Below, in pieces: positions 7,752-16,196 of a DNA stretch of 64,000 bases. Positions within the stretch are counted from its first letter, which is position 1; every line of letters starts with the position of its first letter. A program made the position numbers and the translations under genes. A model generated the notes under the pieces. It ran no database searches. It was not told where the DNA came from and worked only from the letters and a program-made list of their open reading frames with translations. Origin of the DNA: Roseococcus sp. SDR (GTDB lineage: Bacteria > Pseudomonadota > Alphaproteobacteria > Acetobacterales > Acetobacteraceae); assembly GCF_019083995.1 (NCBI RefSeq), contig NZ_JAHRCU010000012.1:1-64000 (forward strand), written 5' to 3'.

Positions 7752-8708
7752 ATGCAGCTCGGCATGGTCGGCCTCGGCCGGATGGGCGGGAACATCCTGC
7801 GCCGCGTGATGCAGGCGGGGCATGAGGGCGTCGCCTTCGACCGCGATGATGCGGCGGTGGCCACGCTCGTCGCCGAGGGGGCTGTGGGCGCGACGAGCCT
7901 GCGGGAGCTGGTGAGCCTGCTGCGCGCGCCGCGCACCGTCTGGGTGATGCTGCCGGCCGGCGAGATCACGGAAGCCGCGCTGGCGGAGCTGCACGGGCTG
8001 CTGAGCCCGGGCGACACCATCATCGAGGGCGGCAATTCCTTCTGGAAGGATTCCGCGCGGCGCGGGGCGGAGGCGGAAGCGCGCGGGCTGCACTACCTCG
8101 ACATCGGCACCTCGGGCGGCGTCTGGGGGCTGAAGCGCGGCTATTGCCTGATGATCGGCGGGCCGGCGGAGGTGGTGCGGCGGCTGGACCCGATCCTCGC
8201 CGCACTCGTGCCGGGCGCGGGCACGGCGCTGCCGACCGAGGGGCGCGAGGCGCGGGATGCGCGCCCCGCCCAGGGCTATGTGCATTGCGGGCCGAATGGC
8301 GCGGGGCACTACGCCAAGATGGTCCATAACGGGATCGAATACGGCATGATGCAGGCCATGGCCGAGGGGCTGGACCTGATGCGCGCCGCGCCCTTCGCGC
8401 TCGACCTGCCCGACATCACCGAGGCCTGGCGGCGCGGCTCCGTCGTCTCCTCCTGGCTGCTGGATCTGACCGCCCAGGCGCTGGCCTATGACCCGGACCT
8501 CGCGGAATACAGCGGCCATGTGAGCGACAGCGGCGAGGGGCGCTGGACGGTGGATACGGCCGTCGAGCAGGCGGTGCCGGTGCCGGTGCTGGCGGCGGCG
8601 CTCTTCGCCCGCTTCCGTTCGCGCCAGGAGGCGAGCTTCGCGGACAAGGCGCTGAGCGCGATGCGCAAAGGCTTCGGCGGGCATCTTGAGCCGAAGGTGA
8701 AAATTTGA
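7752..8708 (+). CDS. gnd: 6-phosphogluconate dehydrogenase, decarboxylating (short GndA/YqeC type)
   Basis: The 318-residue protein starts MQLGMVGLGRMGGNILRRVM, an N-terminal NAD(P)-binding GxGxMG motif. IIEGGNSFWKDSARR and YLDIGTSGGVWGLKRGYCLM are substrate-binding motifs, and YVHCGPNGAGHYAKMVHNGI holds the catalytic lysine. About 300 residues marks the short, often NAD-preferring class rather than the 470-residue E. coli enzyme. It oxidatively decarboxylates 6-phosphogluconate to ribulose 5-phosphate. A gluconokinase gene follows, so the pair converts gluconate into pentose phosphate. The two are separated by an intergenic repeat. ATG 7752 follows an AGCGAG-type ribosome site. Confidence 0.92.
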   Translation: MQLGMVGLGRMGGNILRRVMQAGHEGVAFDRDDAAVATLVAEGAVGATSLRELVSLLRAPRTVWVMLPAGEITEAALAELHGLLSPGDTIIEGGNSFWKDSARRGAEAEARGLHYLDIGTSGGVWGLKRGYCLMIGGPAEVVRRLDPILAALVPGAGTALPTEGREARDARPAQGYVHCGPNGAGHYAKMVHNGIEYGMMQAMAEGLDLMRAAPFALDLPDITEAWRRGSVVSSWLLDLTAQALAYDPDLAEYSGHVSDSGEGRWTVDTAVEQAVPVPVLAAALFARFRSRQEASFADKALSAMRKGFGGHLEPKVKI

Positions 8709-8817
8709 TGCCCTCAAGCGCCGGGCGCGGCCTCCGGCCGCTTGGCTTCGCGCCGCGGCGGGTGCACCGGCGGCCAATGCGGTCTGGGCGCGGCGCGCGC
8801 TTTGCGCGCGCATCCTC
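8708..8817. repeat. Intergenic dispersed repeat, copy A (inverted relative to copy B)
   Basis: The segment is nearly identical, as reverse complement, to 42941-43051. Two blocks of about 40 and 50 bp match almost base for base; only a central stretch of about 13 bp differs. It contains two self-complementary parts: GCGCGC-AAA-GCGCGC (as read on the minus strand) and GCGGCC-GGA-GGCCGC. It sits between gnd and gntK, beginning at the gnd stop codon. The structure resembles REP-like elements; no coding content is convincing. Confidence 0.8.
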
Positions 8818-8850
8818 GGAGAGCGGCGCTCATTCTTTTGCGGCTTGCAC

Positions 8851-9354
8851 ATGACCCTCCATCTCCTCGTCATGGGCGTCTCCGGCTCGGGCAAATCCAC
8901 CATCGGCGCGAAGCTCGCGCAGGCGCTGGCGCTGCCCTTCGGTGATGCGGATGCGTTTCACCCCGCCAGCAACGTGGCCAAGATGTCGGCCGGGATTCCG
9001 CTGACGGATGAGGATCGCTGGCCCTGGCTGGATGCGCTGGGCGCCTGGCTCGCGGCGCAGACAGGCGGTGGCGTGATCGCCTGCTCGGCGCTGAAGCGCG
9101 CCTATCGGGACCGGCTGCGCGGCGCCGTGCCGGGGCTTCGCATCCTGCATCTCTCGGGCCAACCGGGCATGATCACGGCACGGCAAGCGGCGCGGGAGGG
9201 GCATTTCATGCCGCCCTCGCTCATGGCCAGCCAATTCGCCACACTGGAACCGCCCGCGCCGGATGAAGCGGCGCTGGTGCTCGACATCACCGCCCCGCCG
9301 GAGGTGCTCATCCTCCAGGCCACGGCGCAATTGCGGAGGATCGCATCATGCTGA
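8851..9354 (+). CDS. gntK: Gluconokinase
   Basis: The 167-residue protein has the P-loop GVSGSGKST at residues 9-17. [20 protein letters not shown] and [17 protein letters not shown], then [16 protein letters not shown], complete the family motifs. These are the signature motifs of GntK/IdnK, which phosphorylate D-gluconate with ATP to 6-phosphogluconate. The length is normal. The product is the substrate of the enzyme encoded upstream. TTG 8845 is in frame, but ATG 8851 gives the usual N-terminus. The gene overlaps the acyl-CoA ligase gene by 7 bp. Confidence 0.93.
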   Translation: MTLHLLVMGVSGSGKSTIGAKLAQALALPFGDADAFHPASNVAKMSAGIPLTDEDRWPWLDALGAWLAAQTGGGVIACSALKRAYRDRLRGAVPGLRILHLSGQPGMITARQAAREGHFMPPSLMASQFATLEPPAPDEAALVLDITAPPEVLILQATAQLRRIASC

Positions 9355-10994
9355 GCTACGTCCATGGCGCCTCGTCCACGCCACTGCTGGGCGAGACGAT
9401 CGGCACCAATTTCCGCAACACGGTCGCGCGCGTGCCCGACCGGCTGGCGCTCATCGCGCGGCAGCAATCCGTGCGCTGGACCTACACGGAGATGCTGGCG
9501 CATGCCGAGAACGTCGCGGCCAATCTGCTCGCCGCCGGGCTGGAGCCGGGCGAGCGCGTGGGCATCTGGTCCCCCAACAATGCCGAATGGGCGCTGACGC
9601 AGTATGCCACCGCGCTGGCGGGCCTGGTGCTGGTGAACATCAACCCCTCCTACCGCCTGTCCGAGCTGGAATACGCGGTGAACAAGGTGGGCTGTGCCGC
9701 CATCGTCACCGCCACGCGCTTCAAGACCAGCGAATATGTGACGATGCTGGACATCCTCGGCGCGGAGAAGCTGCCCACGCTGCGCCACCGCTTCCAGATC
9801 GGCCCCGAGACGCAGAAGGGCTATCGCAACTTCGCCGAGCTGATGCAGCCCGCGCCGGCCGAGGCGCGTGCGAAGCTGCACGCCATCGAGGCACGGCTGC
9901 AGATGGATGACCCGATCAACATCCAGTTCACCTCCGGCACCACCGGCGCGCCGAAGGGGGCGACGCTGACGCACCACAACATCCTCAACAACGGCTACTT
10001 CGTGGCCGAGGCGCAGCGCATCACGCAGGAGGATCGCATCTGCATCCCCGTGCCGCTCTATCACTGCTTCGGGATGGTGATGGGCAATCTGGGCTGCACC
10101 ACGCATGGCGCGACCATGGTCTATCCGGGCGAGGGTTTTGATCCGCTGGCCACGCTGGAGGCGGTGGCGGCGGAGCGCTGCACCTCGCTCTATGGCGTGC
10201 CCACCATGTTCATCGCGCAGCTGAACCACGCCGACTTCGCGAAGTTCGATCTCAGCAGCCTGCGCACCGGCATCATGGCGGGCTCGCCCTGCCCGATCGA
10301 GGTGATGCGCCGCTGCATCGCCGACATGAACATGGCGGAAGTCACCATCGCCTATGGGATGACGGAGACGAGCCCCGTCAGCTTCCAGTCCTCCACCACG
10401 GATTCCGTCGAGCGCCGCGTCTCCACCGTGGGCCGCGTGCAGCCGCATATCGAGGTGAAGATCGTGGATGCCGAAGGGCGCGTCGTGCCGCGCGGCCAGC
10501 CCGGCGAACTCTGCACGCGCGGCTATTCCGTCATGCTCGGCTATTGGGGCGATGAGGCGCGCACCAAGGAGGCGATTGATCCCGCCGGCTGGATGCACAC
10601 GGGCGACCTCGCGGTGATTGACGAGGAAGGCTTCTGCAACATCGTCGGCCGCATCAAGGATCTTGTGATCCGAGGCGGCGAGAATGTGTACCCGCGCGAG
10701 GTGGAGGAATTCCTGTTTCGCCATCCGAAGGTGGCGGAGGTGCAGGTGATCGGCGTGCCCGATCCGCGCTTCGTGGAGGAGATCTGCGCCTGGATCCGCC
10801 TCAAGCCCGGCGAGAGTGCCACGCCCGAGGAGATCCGCGATTTCTGCCAGGGGCAGATCGCGCATTACAAGATTCCGCGCCACATCCGCTTCGTCGAGGA
10901 ATTCCCGATGACCGTCACCGGCAAGGTGCAGAAATACCTGATGCGCGAGGCGATGATCGCGGAGCTCGGCCTCGCCGAGCAGAAGACGGCGTGA
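9348..10994 (+). CDS. AMP-forming acyl-CoA synthetase (medium-chain FadD/AlkK-like)
   Basis: The 548-residue adenylate-forming enzyme carries the ATP/AMP motif [10 protein letters not shown] at residues 195-204. [12 protein letters not shown] is the A5 motif, and [17 protein letters not shown] with [20 protein letters not shown] are the A7/A8 hinge motifs. The C-terminal lysine motif is [12 protein letters not shown]. It activates a carboxylic acid as acyl-AMP, then forms the CoA thioester. The sequence style matches the medium-chain fatty acyl-CoA ligase group. It overlaps gntK at its 5' end and the CoA-transferase gene at its 3' end (GTGA at 10991), so it is likely part of an acyl-CoA operon. 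Confidence 0.9.
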   Translation: MLSYVHGASSTPLLGETIGTNFRNTVARVPDRLALIARQQSVRWTYTEMLAHAENVAANLLAAGLEPGERVGIWSPNNAEWALTQYATALAGLVLVNINPSYRLSELEYAVNKVGCAAIVTATRFKTSEYVTMLDILGAEKLPTLRHRFQIGPETQKGYRNFAELMQPAPAEARAKLHAIEARLQMDDPINIQFTSGTTGAPKGATLTHHNILNNGYFVAEAQRITQEDRICIPVPLYHCFGMVMGNLGCTTHGATMVYPGEGFDPLATLEAVAAERCTSLYGVPTMFIAQLNHADFAKFDLSSLRTGIMAGSPCPIEVMRRCIADMNMAEVTIAYGMTETSPVSFQSSTTDSVERRVSTVGRVQPHIEVKIVDAEGRVVPRGQPGELCTRGYSVMLGYWGDEARTKEAIDPAGWMHTGDLAVIDEEGFCNIVGRIKDLVIRGGENVYPREVEEFLFRHPKVAEVQVIGVPDPRFVEEICAWIRLKPGESATPEEIRDFCQGQIAHYKIPRHIRFVEEFPMTVTGKVQKYLMREAMIAELGLAEQKTA

Positions 10995-12331
10995 CGATGA
11001 TCAACCGCAGCGGCGGCCGCGCGTGCCGCGAGATCACGCCCGAGGCGGCGGCGGCCCTGGTGAAGCCGGGCGACTGGCTGGATTACGGCGCCACCTTCAA
11101 CCAGCCCGATGCCTTCGACCGCGCCCTGGCCGCGCGCAAGACGGAGCTGCACGATGTCAGCATCCGCAACTGCCTGAGCATGCGCCCGCGCGCGACGCTG
11201 GAAGCCGACCCCGAGCGGCGCCACTTCGCGTTCTACAACTGGCATTTCTCCGGCTATGACCGGAAGAAGCATGATGCGGGGCTGACGCACTACATCCCCT
11301 GCCATCTGGGCGAGATCCCGGACTACTACCGGCGCTTCATCGATCGGCTGGACATCGCCATCCTCAAGGCCTCGCCCATGGATGCGGAGGGGTATTTCAA
11401 CCTCGGCCCCGTCAGCATCTGGCACCCGGCCGTGGTGGAGCGCGCGACGACGCTGATCCTGGAAATCACGCCCGACATGCCGCCCGTGGTGGGCACGCAT
11501 GTGCGCGTGCATCGTGACCAGGTGGACTACATCATCCAGGGCGATGACACGCCGATGCCCGAGCTGCCGAACGCCGAGGCGAGCGAGGTGGACCGCGCCG
11601 TCGCGCGCCTCATCGCCACCGAGATCGAGGATGGCGCCTGCCTGCAGGTGGGCATCGGCGGCATGCCCAATGCGGTGACGACGCTGCTGCTGGAATCCGG
11701 CGTGCGCGACCTCGGCATCCATACCGAGATGCTCAATGACGGGCTGGTCGAGCTCTACCGCGCCGGGCGCGTCAGCGGGCTGCGCAAGAGCTTCGACCAG
11801 GGCCTGGTCACCTACAGCTTCTGCCTGGGCAGCCGCGCCAGCTACGACACGCTCAGGCACAATGACGACTTCCTCTGCCGCCCGGTGGAGGAGACGAACA
11901 TGCCCGACATCATCGCCCGCAATGACCGCGTGGTGGCGATCAACAACACGACGCAGCTCGATCTGCAGGGCCAGGCGGCCTCGGAATCCGATGGGCATCG
12001 CCACATCAGCGGCACGGGCGGGCAGTCGCAATTCGTGCGCGGGGCCTATGCGTCGAAGGGCGGCAAGTCCTTCATCTGCCTGGCCTCCACCTATGAGCGG
12101 CGGGGCGAGCGGCGCAGCCGCATCGTGCTGGACCTGACGCCGGGCAATGTGGTCACCACGCCGCGCTCGGACCAGATGTTCGTCGTCACCGAGTACGGGA
12201 TGGTGAATTTGAAGGGGCGTTCCGTGCCGGAGCGCGCGAAGGCGATCATCGGGCTGGCGCACCCCGACTACCGCGAGGAACTGAGCCGGGAGGCCCGGGC
12301 GCGGCGGATCGTGCCCCCTCACTTTCTTTAG
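10991..12331 (+). CDS. Acetyl-CoA hydrolase/transferase family protein (butyryl-CoA:acetate CoA-transferase-like)
   Basis: The 446-residue protein has both halves of the Cat1-type family I CoA-transferases. The N-terminal part ends near [20 protein letters not shown]. The C-terminal part contains [12 protein letters not shown] and [12 protein letters not shown], where the glutamate near residue 245 is the expected CoA-thioester nucleophile. The closest described activities are 4-hydroxybutyrate or butyrate CoA transfer and acetyl-CoA hydrolysis. GTG 10991 overlaps the ligase stop; ATG 10997 is an alternative two codons on. The neighbouring ligase suggests interchange of short- or medium-chain CoA esters. 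Confidence 0.87.
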   Translation: MTMINRSGGRACREITPEAAAALVKPGDWLDYGATFNQPDAFDRALAARKTELHDVSIRNCLSMRPRATLEADPERRHFAFYNWHFSGYDRKKHDAGLTHYIPCHLGEIPDYYRRFIDRLDIAILKASPMDAEGYFNLGPVSIWHPAVVERATTLILEITPDMPPVVGTHVRVHRDQVDYIIQGDDTPMPELPNAEASEVDRAVARLIATEIEDGACLQVGIGGMPNAVTTLLLESGVRDLGIHTEMLNDGLVELYRAGRVSGLRKSFDQGLVTYSFCLGSRASYDTLRHNDDFLCRPVEETNMPDIIARNDRVVAINNTTQLDLQGQAASESDGHRHISGTGGQSQFVRGAYASKGGKSFICLASTYERRGERRSRIVLDLTPGNVVTTPRSDQMFVVTEYGMVNLKGRSVPERAKAIIGLAHPDYREELSREARARRIVPPHFL

Positions 12332-12410
12332 GGCCATTTCCCATGACCCGCCCCGATTGACGCTGGCCCCGCCCGGGCGGAAAAGCGCCGCATCGTTCAG
12401 GAGAACCCCC

Positions 12411-13127
12411 ATGGCGCTTTCCGCCGAGACCAAGGCCAAGCTCGAGAAGATCACCACCGCGACGCTGACGACGGTGCTGCTGAAGAAGGGGCTGCGCAAT
12501 GTCTGGATGCGCAAGGCCGCGCCCTTCACGCCGGCCGCGCAGAATGTGCGCCTGGTGGGTGAGGCCTTCACGCTGCGCTTCGTCCCCGCCCGCGAGGATC
12601 TGGCCACCCCCGCCTCCTGGTCCAGCCCGATCAGCACGCGCGCGGCGATCGAGGCGATGCCCGAGGGCGTGATCGCGGTCGCCGACGCCATGGGCGTGAC
12701 CGATGCCGGCATCTTCGGCGATATCCTCTGCGCGCGGCTGGCCAAGCGCGGCGTGACCGCCCTGGTGACGGATGGCGCGGTGCGTGACGTGGCGGGCGTG
12801 AACGGCACGGGCCTGCCCGTGTGGTGCGCCGGCGGTGCGGCGCCGCCCTCCGTCGCCGGCCTCACCTTCGTCTCCTGGCAGGAGCCGATCGGCTGCGGCG
12901 GCGTGGCCGTCTTCCCGGGCGATGTCGTGGTCTGCGATGCCGATGGCTGCGTGCTCATCCCGAAGGACATGGTCGAGGCCGTGACCGAGGAAAGCGTGGA
13001 GCAGGAGCGCCTGGAAGGCTGGATCATGAAGCAGGTGGATGCCGGCATGGCGCTGCCCGGCCTCTATCCCGCCAATGCCGAGAACAAGGCGCGCTACGAG
13101 GCCGACAAGGCTGCCGGGCGCGCATGA
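12411..13127 (+). CDS. RraA-like protein (4-hydroxy-4-methyl-2-oxoglutarate aldolase / RraA family)
   Basis: The 238-residue protein contains FGDILCARLAKRGVTALVTD followed by GAVRD, the RraA/HMG-aldolase core with the conserved Arg-Asp that binds substrate and metal. PGDVVVCDADGCVLIPKDM is the family C-terminal motif. Relatives are divalent-metal class II pyruvate aldolases or inhibitors of RNase E; the extended C-terminus here (about 60 residues beyond RraA) fits the aldolase-like branch. AGGAG at 12399-12403 supports ATG 12411. The ATG of the next gene overlaps this stop (ATGA at 13124). Confidence 0.85.
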   Translation: MALSAETKAKLEKITTATLTTVLLKKGLRNVWMRKAAPFTPAAQNVRLVGEAFTLRFVPAREDLATPASWSSPISTRAAIEAMPEGVIAVADAMGVTDAGIFGDILCARLAKRGVTALVTDGAVRDVAGVNGTGLPVWCAGGAAPPSVAGLTFVSWQEPIGCGGVAVFPGDVVVCDADGCVLIPKDMVEAVTEESVEQERLEGWIMKQVDAGMALPGLYPANAENKARYEADKAAGRA

Positions 13128-13510
13128 GCGCGCGGCTCGCGGCGGCACTGCTCGTCAGCGCCCTCACCTTGGGCGCCTGCGCCACCGAGCCGCCCGAGCC
13201 GCGCCCGGCCACCACGGCGGCCGCCCCGCGCGGCCCGGCCTGCGAGGGCACGCTGCGCGTCACCAACAATTCGGCGCGCATCGTCTCCCGCCTGCATCTG
13301 CGCGACGCGGCGCTGACGAATTGGGGGCCGGACATGCTGGGGCGCGATGTGATGGCGCCTGGGCAGAGCAAGACGCTCCGCGCGCCAGGGCCCGGTGTCT
13401 ATGACATGCGGCTGCTCTGGGCCGACGGCCAGGCGACGGAGCGGCGGCGCGTCACCATCTGCACGGAGACGCCGGTCAGCGTCGGGGATTTCGGGATCAC
13501 CGCCCGCTGA
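13124..13510 (+). CDS. Small lipoprotein, tandem paralogue 1 of an unrecognised envelope family
   Basis: I do not recognise a named family. The 128-residue product begins with a lipoprotein signal whose lipobox is LGAC, so the mature protein is lipid-anchored at Cys20. The mature part has two further cysteines bracketing a domain that reads C-E-G-T-L-R-V-T-N-N-S, then NWGPDMLGRDVMAPGQS and YDMRLLWADGQ. The next two genes encode the same pattern. It overlaps the RraA-like stop codon by 4 bp. Confidence 0.8.
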   Translation: MSARLAAALLVSALTLGACATEPPEPRPATTAAAPRGPACEGTLRVTNNSARIVSRLHLRDAALTNWGPDMLGRDVMAPGQSKTLRAPGPGVYDMRLLWADGQATERRRVTICTETPVSVGDFGITAR

Positions 13511-13584
13511 AGGCGGGGTCGTCTTGCGGCCCCCCGGCCCTTAGTTACACTCGCATCACAACACCGTCATGATCGGAGCTTGTG

Positions 13585-13956
13585 ATGCGCCTTCTCTTCG
13601 TCCCTGGGCTTCTCGCCACCGGCCTGCTGCTCGGCGCCTGCACGCCGGATGCGCGGCAGCCCGTCGTGACTTCGGGGCCGGCCGTATGCGACACGAGCAT
13701 GCGCTTCGTGAACAACTCGTCCAACACGGTGCTCAGCCTCTACTACAGCCACTCCTCCCTGAGCGGCTGGGGACCGGACCGGCTGGGTTCGGCCGTGATG
13801 CGGCCGGGGCAGAGCTCCGCGGTGCGGCTCGCCAATGCGGGCAATTATGATTTCCGTGTGGTCTGGGACAATGGCCGCTCGGCCGAGGTCCGGCAGGTGA
13901 ATGTGTGCCGCGCGTCGCAGATCACGGTCACCAATGCCGGACTGCGGGTGAGCTGA
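13585..13956 (+). CDS. Small lipoprotein, tandem paralogue 2 of the same family
   Basis: The 123-residue product has a lipobox LLGAC and a mature domain aligned with its neighbours: CDTSMRFVNNSSNTVLSLYY, then SGWGPDRLGSAVMRPGQSSA, YDFRVVWDNGRSAEVRQVNV and a second cysteine. The fold is probably a small beta-sandwich closed by a disulfide; that is inference. GTG 13582 directly precedes ATG 13585, which I take as start. A 74-bp gap separates it from paralogue 1. No function is known to me. Confidence 0.8.
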   Translation: MRLLFVPGLLATGLLLGACTPDARQPVVTSGPAVCDTSMRFVNNSSNTVLSLYYSHSSLSGWGPDRLGSAVMRPGQSSAVRLANAGNYDFRVVWDNGRSAEVRQVNVCRASQITVTNAGLRVS

Positions 13957-14026
13957 CCTCGCCGCAGGGCTTGCCGGCCGGGCGTGCATCCTCTCAGATG
14001 CGGGTGTGCAAAAAATAGGAAACGCC

Positions 14027-14368
14027 ATGCTGTCCCGCGCGTCGCTGCTCGCCGTCACCCTGTTGGCGGCGCTGTCCACCGCCGCGCAGGCGCAGCGCTG
14101 CGACACCAACATCCGCGTCACTAACGAATCCTCCAGCATCGTGACCGGCATCTACTACAACCCGACCGGCGTCCGGAGCTGGGGCACCAACCGGCTCGGC
14201 ACCGCCGAGGTCTATCCGCGGCGGAGCGTGCGCTTCCGCCTGGCCAATGAAGTGCCGTATGATTTTCGCATCGTCTGGATCACCACGGCGACGGACGAGC
14301 TGCGCAACGTGGATATCTGCCGCATCAGTGAGGTGGTCATCACGGATCGGGGCATGCGTGTCCGCTGA
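14027..14368 (+). CDS. Small secreted protein, tandem paralogue 3 of the same family
   Basis: The 113-residue product has a Sec signal peptide ending AQA before QRCDTN, not a lipobox, so this copy should be soluble in the periplasm or outside the cell. The mature domain repeats the family pattern: CDTNIRVTNESSSIVTGIYY, SWGTNRLGTAEVYPRRSVRF, YDFRIVWITTATDELRNVDI and a closing cysteine. ATAGGA at 14015-14020 supports ATG 14027. The C-terminus overlaps the thioesterase start by 11 bp. Confidence 0.8.
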   Translation: MLSRASLLAVTLLAALSTAAQAQRCDTNIRVTNESSSIVTGIYYNPTGVRSWGTNRLGTAEVYPRRSVRFRLANEVPYDFRIVWITTATDELRNVDICRISEVVITDRGMRVR

Positions 14369-14759
14369 ATTTCCCTTCTGGACGGAGGAGAAGCTCCGCA
14401 TCCAGGACACCGACCTGAATGGCCATGTGAACAACGCCTCCATCGCGGCGCTCTGCGAGGCCGGGCGCGGCGAGATCATCAGCGCCGTCGCCGGCATCCC
14501 GCGCGAACGGCCGCTCGCCTCGGCGCTGCGCCGTGTCACGATCGAATATCTCGCGGAGGCGCATTACCCGGGGCTGGTGCGCATCGGCAGCCGGATCGCG
14601 AAGGTGGGGAACAGCTCCATCACCATCGCGCAGTCGCTCTTCGTGGAGGGGCGCTGCTTCGCGACCGCCGAGAGCGTGATCGTCTTCACCGATCGCGTCA
14701 CCCGCCGCCCCGCGCCGATGCCGGACGCTTGGCGCGAGGGCTACGCGAAGCTCGCGTGA
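14358..14759 (+). CDS. Hotdog-fold acyl-CoA thioesterase (4HBT type)
   Basis: The 133-residue protein carries RIQDTDLNGHVNNASIAALC, the N-terminal hotdog signature with the catalytic Asp (usually D-x-D/N-x-x-G-H-V-N-N). It then has a central RVTIEYLAEAHYPGLVRIGS strand pair and ends EGYAKLA. It probably hydrolyses a short or medium acyl-CoA. There is no ATG; GTG 14358 is the only start that preserves the whole domain, and it overlaps paralogue 3 by 11 bp. The gene converges on the asparaginase-like gene 7 bp away. Confidence 0.85.
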   Translation: MSAEFPFWTEEKLRIQDTDLNGHVNNASIAALCEAGRGEIISAVAGIPRERPLASALRRVTIEYLAEAHYPGLVRIGSRIAKVGNSSITIAQSLFVEGRCFATAESVIVFTDRVTRRPAPMPDAWREGYAKLA

Positions 14760-14766
14760 GGGGCGC

Positions 14767-15765
14767 TCAGTATTCCGCGAAGATGCGGTTCAGCTCGGCC
14801 GTGTCCTTCGTCACCGTCAGGCCGAGCATGAGCAGGATGCGCGCCTTCTGCGGATTGAGGTTGTCGGCGTTCAGGAAGCCCGCCTCCCGCATCCGCGTCG
14901 TGTAGAACATGCGTCCCGAGCCCGCGCGCGTGCTGGCGGCGATGGGCGTGCCAGCGGCCATCGCGGCGGTCATCGCCTCGCCCAGCGCAGGCGTGACGAA
15001 GCTGGGCGCGAAGCCGGCGGAAACCAGGCCCTGCGCGCCGGCGGCGATGAAGGCGTCCACCGCCGCGCCATCGGCGCCGGCATAGCAATAGACGATGTCC
15101 ACGCGCGGCAGGGTGGCGAGGCCACGCACGTCGAACTCCGTCTCGCGGCCCAGCTTGCGCAGCGGCCGGCGATACCAGGCGATGGCGTCGGCGTCGGCAT
15201 GGGCGAGGCAGCCGAAATCCGGGCTGCGGAAGGTCTGCAGGCGGGAGGTGCTGGTCTTGGTCACCTCGCGCGCCGCATGCACCTCGTCATTCAGCAGCAC
15301 CAGGGCGCCGAGGCCGCGCGCGCGCTTGTCGCCCGCCACGCGGCAGGCATTGGCGAGGTTCATGCCGGCATCCGACGAGAGGCCCGAGGAAGGCCGCTGC
15401 GCGCCGACAAGGACGACCGGCACCTCCACCTTCACGGTGAGCGAGAGGAAATACGCCGTCTCCTCCAGCGTCGCCGTGCCATGCGTGATGACGATGCCGT
15501 CCAGGCCGGGAATGTCGGCCACCACCTGGTCGCAGAGGCGGACGAGTTCCAGCCACTCCTTGGGGCCAAGCGCGGTGGAGGGCACGGCCGCGTATTTCAC
15601 CGCGACCACCTCGGCCACCTCATGCACCTGCGGCCAATAGGCAAGGAGCTGCTCGGCATCCATCACCTTGCCCAGCGTCGCGTAGTCCGCGATGTCGAAA
15701 GGCCCGCGGCCGAGCGAGCCGATGGTGCCGCCGGTGCCGATCAGCGCGATTTTGGGCTTGCTCAC
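14767..15765 (-). CDS. Asparaginase-family amidohydrolase (type II-like) with altered THGTAT motif
   Basis: The 332-residue protein shows the first catalytic motif TGGTI (Thr14) and DEVHAAREVTKTSTSRLQTF with the conserved Lys170. The second signature reads VITHGTATLEETAYFL, with Ala98 where E. coli AnsB has the substrate-binding aspartate (THGTDT). The fold is thus asparaginase/glutaminase, but specificity may differ. No signal peptide is visible, so it is cytosolic. It is the last gene of a minus-strand run with 4-bp overlaps (thioesterase, CDP-alcohol transferase, oxoamine synthase). Whether it serves that pathway is unknown. Confidence 0.85.
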   Translation of the reverse strand: MSKPKIALIGTGGTIGSLGRGPFDIADYATLGKVMDAEQLLAYWPQVHEVAEVVAVKYAAVPSTALGPKEWLELVRLCDQVVADIPGLDGIVITHGTATLEETAYFLSLTVKVEVPVVLVGAQRPSSGLSSDAGMNLANACRVAGDKRARGLGALVLLNDEVHAAREVTKTSTSRLQTFRSPDFGCLAHADADAIAWYRRPLRKLGRETEFDVRGLATLPRVDIVYCYAGADGAAVDAFIAAGAQGLVSAGFAPSFVTPALGEAMTAAMAAGTPIAASTRAGSGRMFYTTRMREAGFLNADNLNPQKARILLMLGLTVTKDTAELNRIFAEY

Positions 15766-16196
15766 TTGCTGGGCTTCCTCTCGATGATGGAGGTGGTGAG
15801 GCGCGAGACGCAGAAGAGTTCACCATCCTCGCGCCGCAGCTCGATGTTCCAGACATGCACGCTGCGGCCGATGCGGACCGGCGTGCAGAGGCCGAAGGCG
15901 CGACCACCCTTGGGCAGCGGGCGCAGATGGTTCGCGTTGATCTCGAGACCGACGGCCATGAAGCCCGGCTCGCAGGCCATCATGGAGGCGACGCTGCCCA
16001 GCGTCTCGGCCAGCACGACGGAGACGCCGCCATGGATGATGCCGAAGGGCTGCACGTGACGTTCATCCACCGGCATCTCGCCGCGCAGGAAATCGGGGCC
16101 GATCTCGGTGATGCGGATGTCGAGCAGGCCGTTGACCGAGCCATGGGCGCGGCTGTGGATTTCCTCCGGGGTGGTGTGCTGGCGCCAGATGCTCAC
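15762..16196 (-). CDS. PaaI/YdiI-like hotdog thioesterase
   Basis: The 144-residue protein contains the PaaI-family motif HVQPFGIIHGGVSVVLAETL, where G-I-I-H-G-G and the later Glu form the active site. VGLEINANHLRPLPKGG precedes the closing strands. Relatives hydrolyse aromatic or acyl-CoA thioesters, e.g. 1,4-dihydroxy-2-naphthoyl-CoA. Its ATG overlaps the end of the CDP-alcohol transferase gene and its stop overlaps the asparaginase-like start, both by 4 bp. In this context it might release acyl-thioester intermediates or clean up stalled chains; that is inference. Confidence 0.87.
   Translation of the reverse strand: MSIWRQHTTPEEIHSRAHGSVNGLLDIRITEIGPDFLRGEMPVDERHVQPFGIIHGGVSVVLAETLGSVASMMACEPGFMAVGLEINANHLRPLPKGGRAFGLCTPVRIGRSVHVWNIELRREDGELFCVSRLTTSIIERKPSK

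Noticed and set aside
7692-8903. N-terminal extension of the S1P-lyase-like frame
   Set aside because: The extension is antisense to gnd and the intergenic repeat; the enzyme's natural start is ATG 7691.
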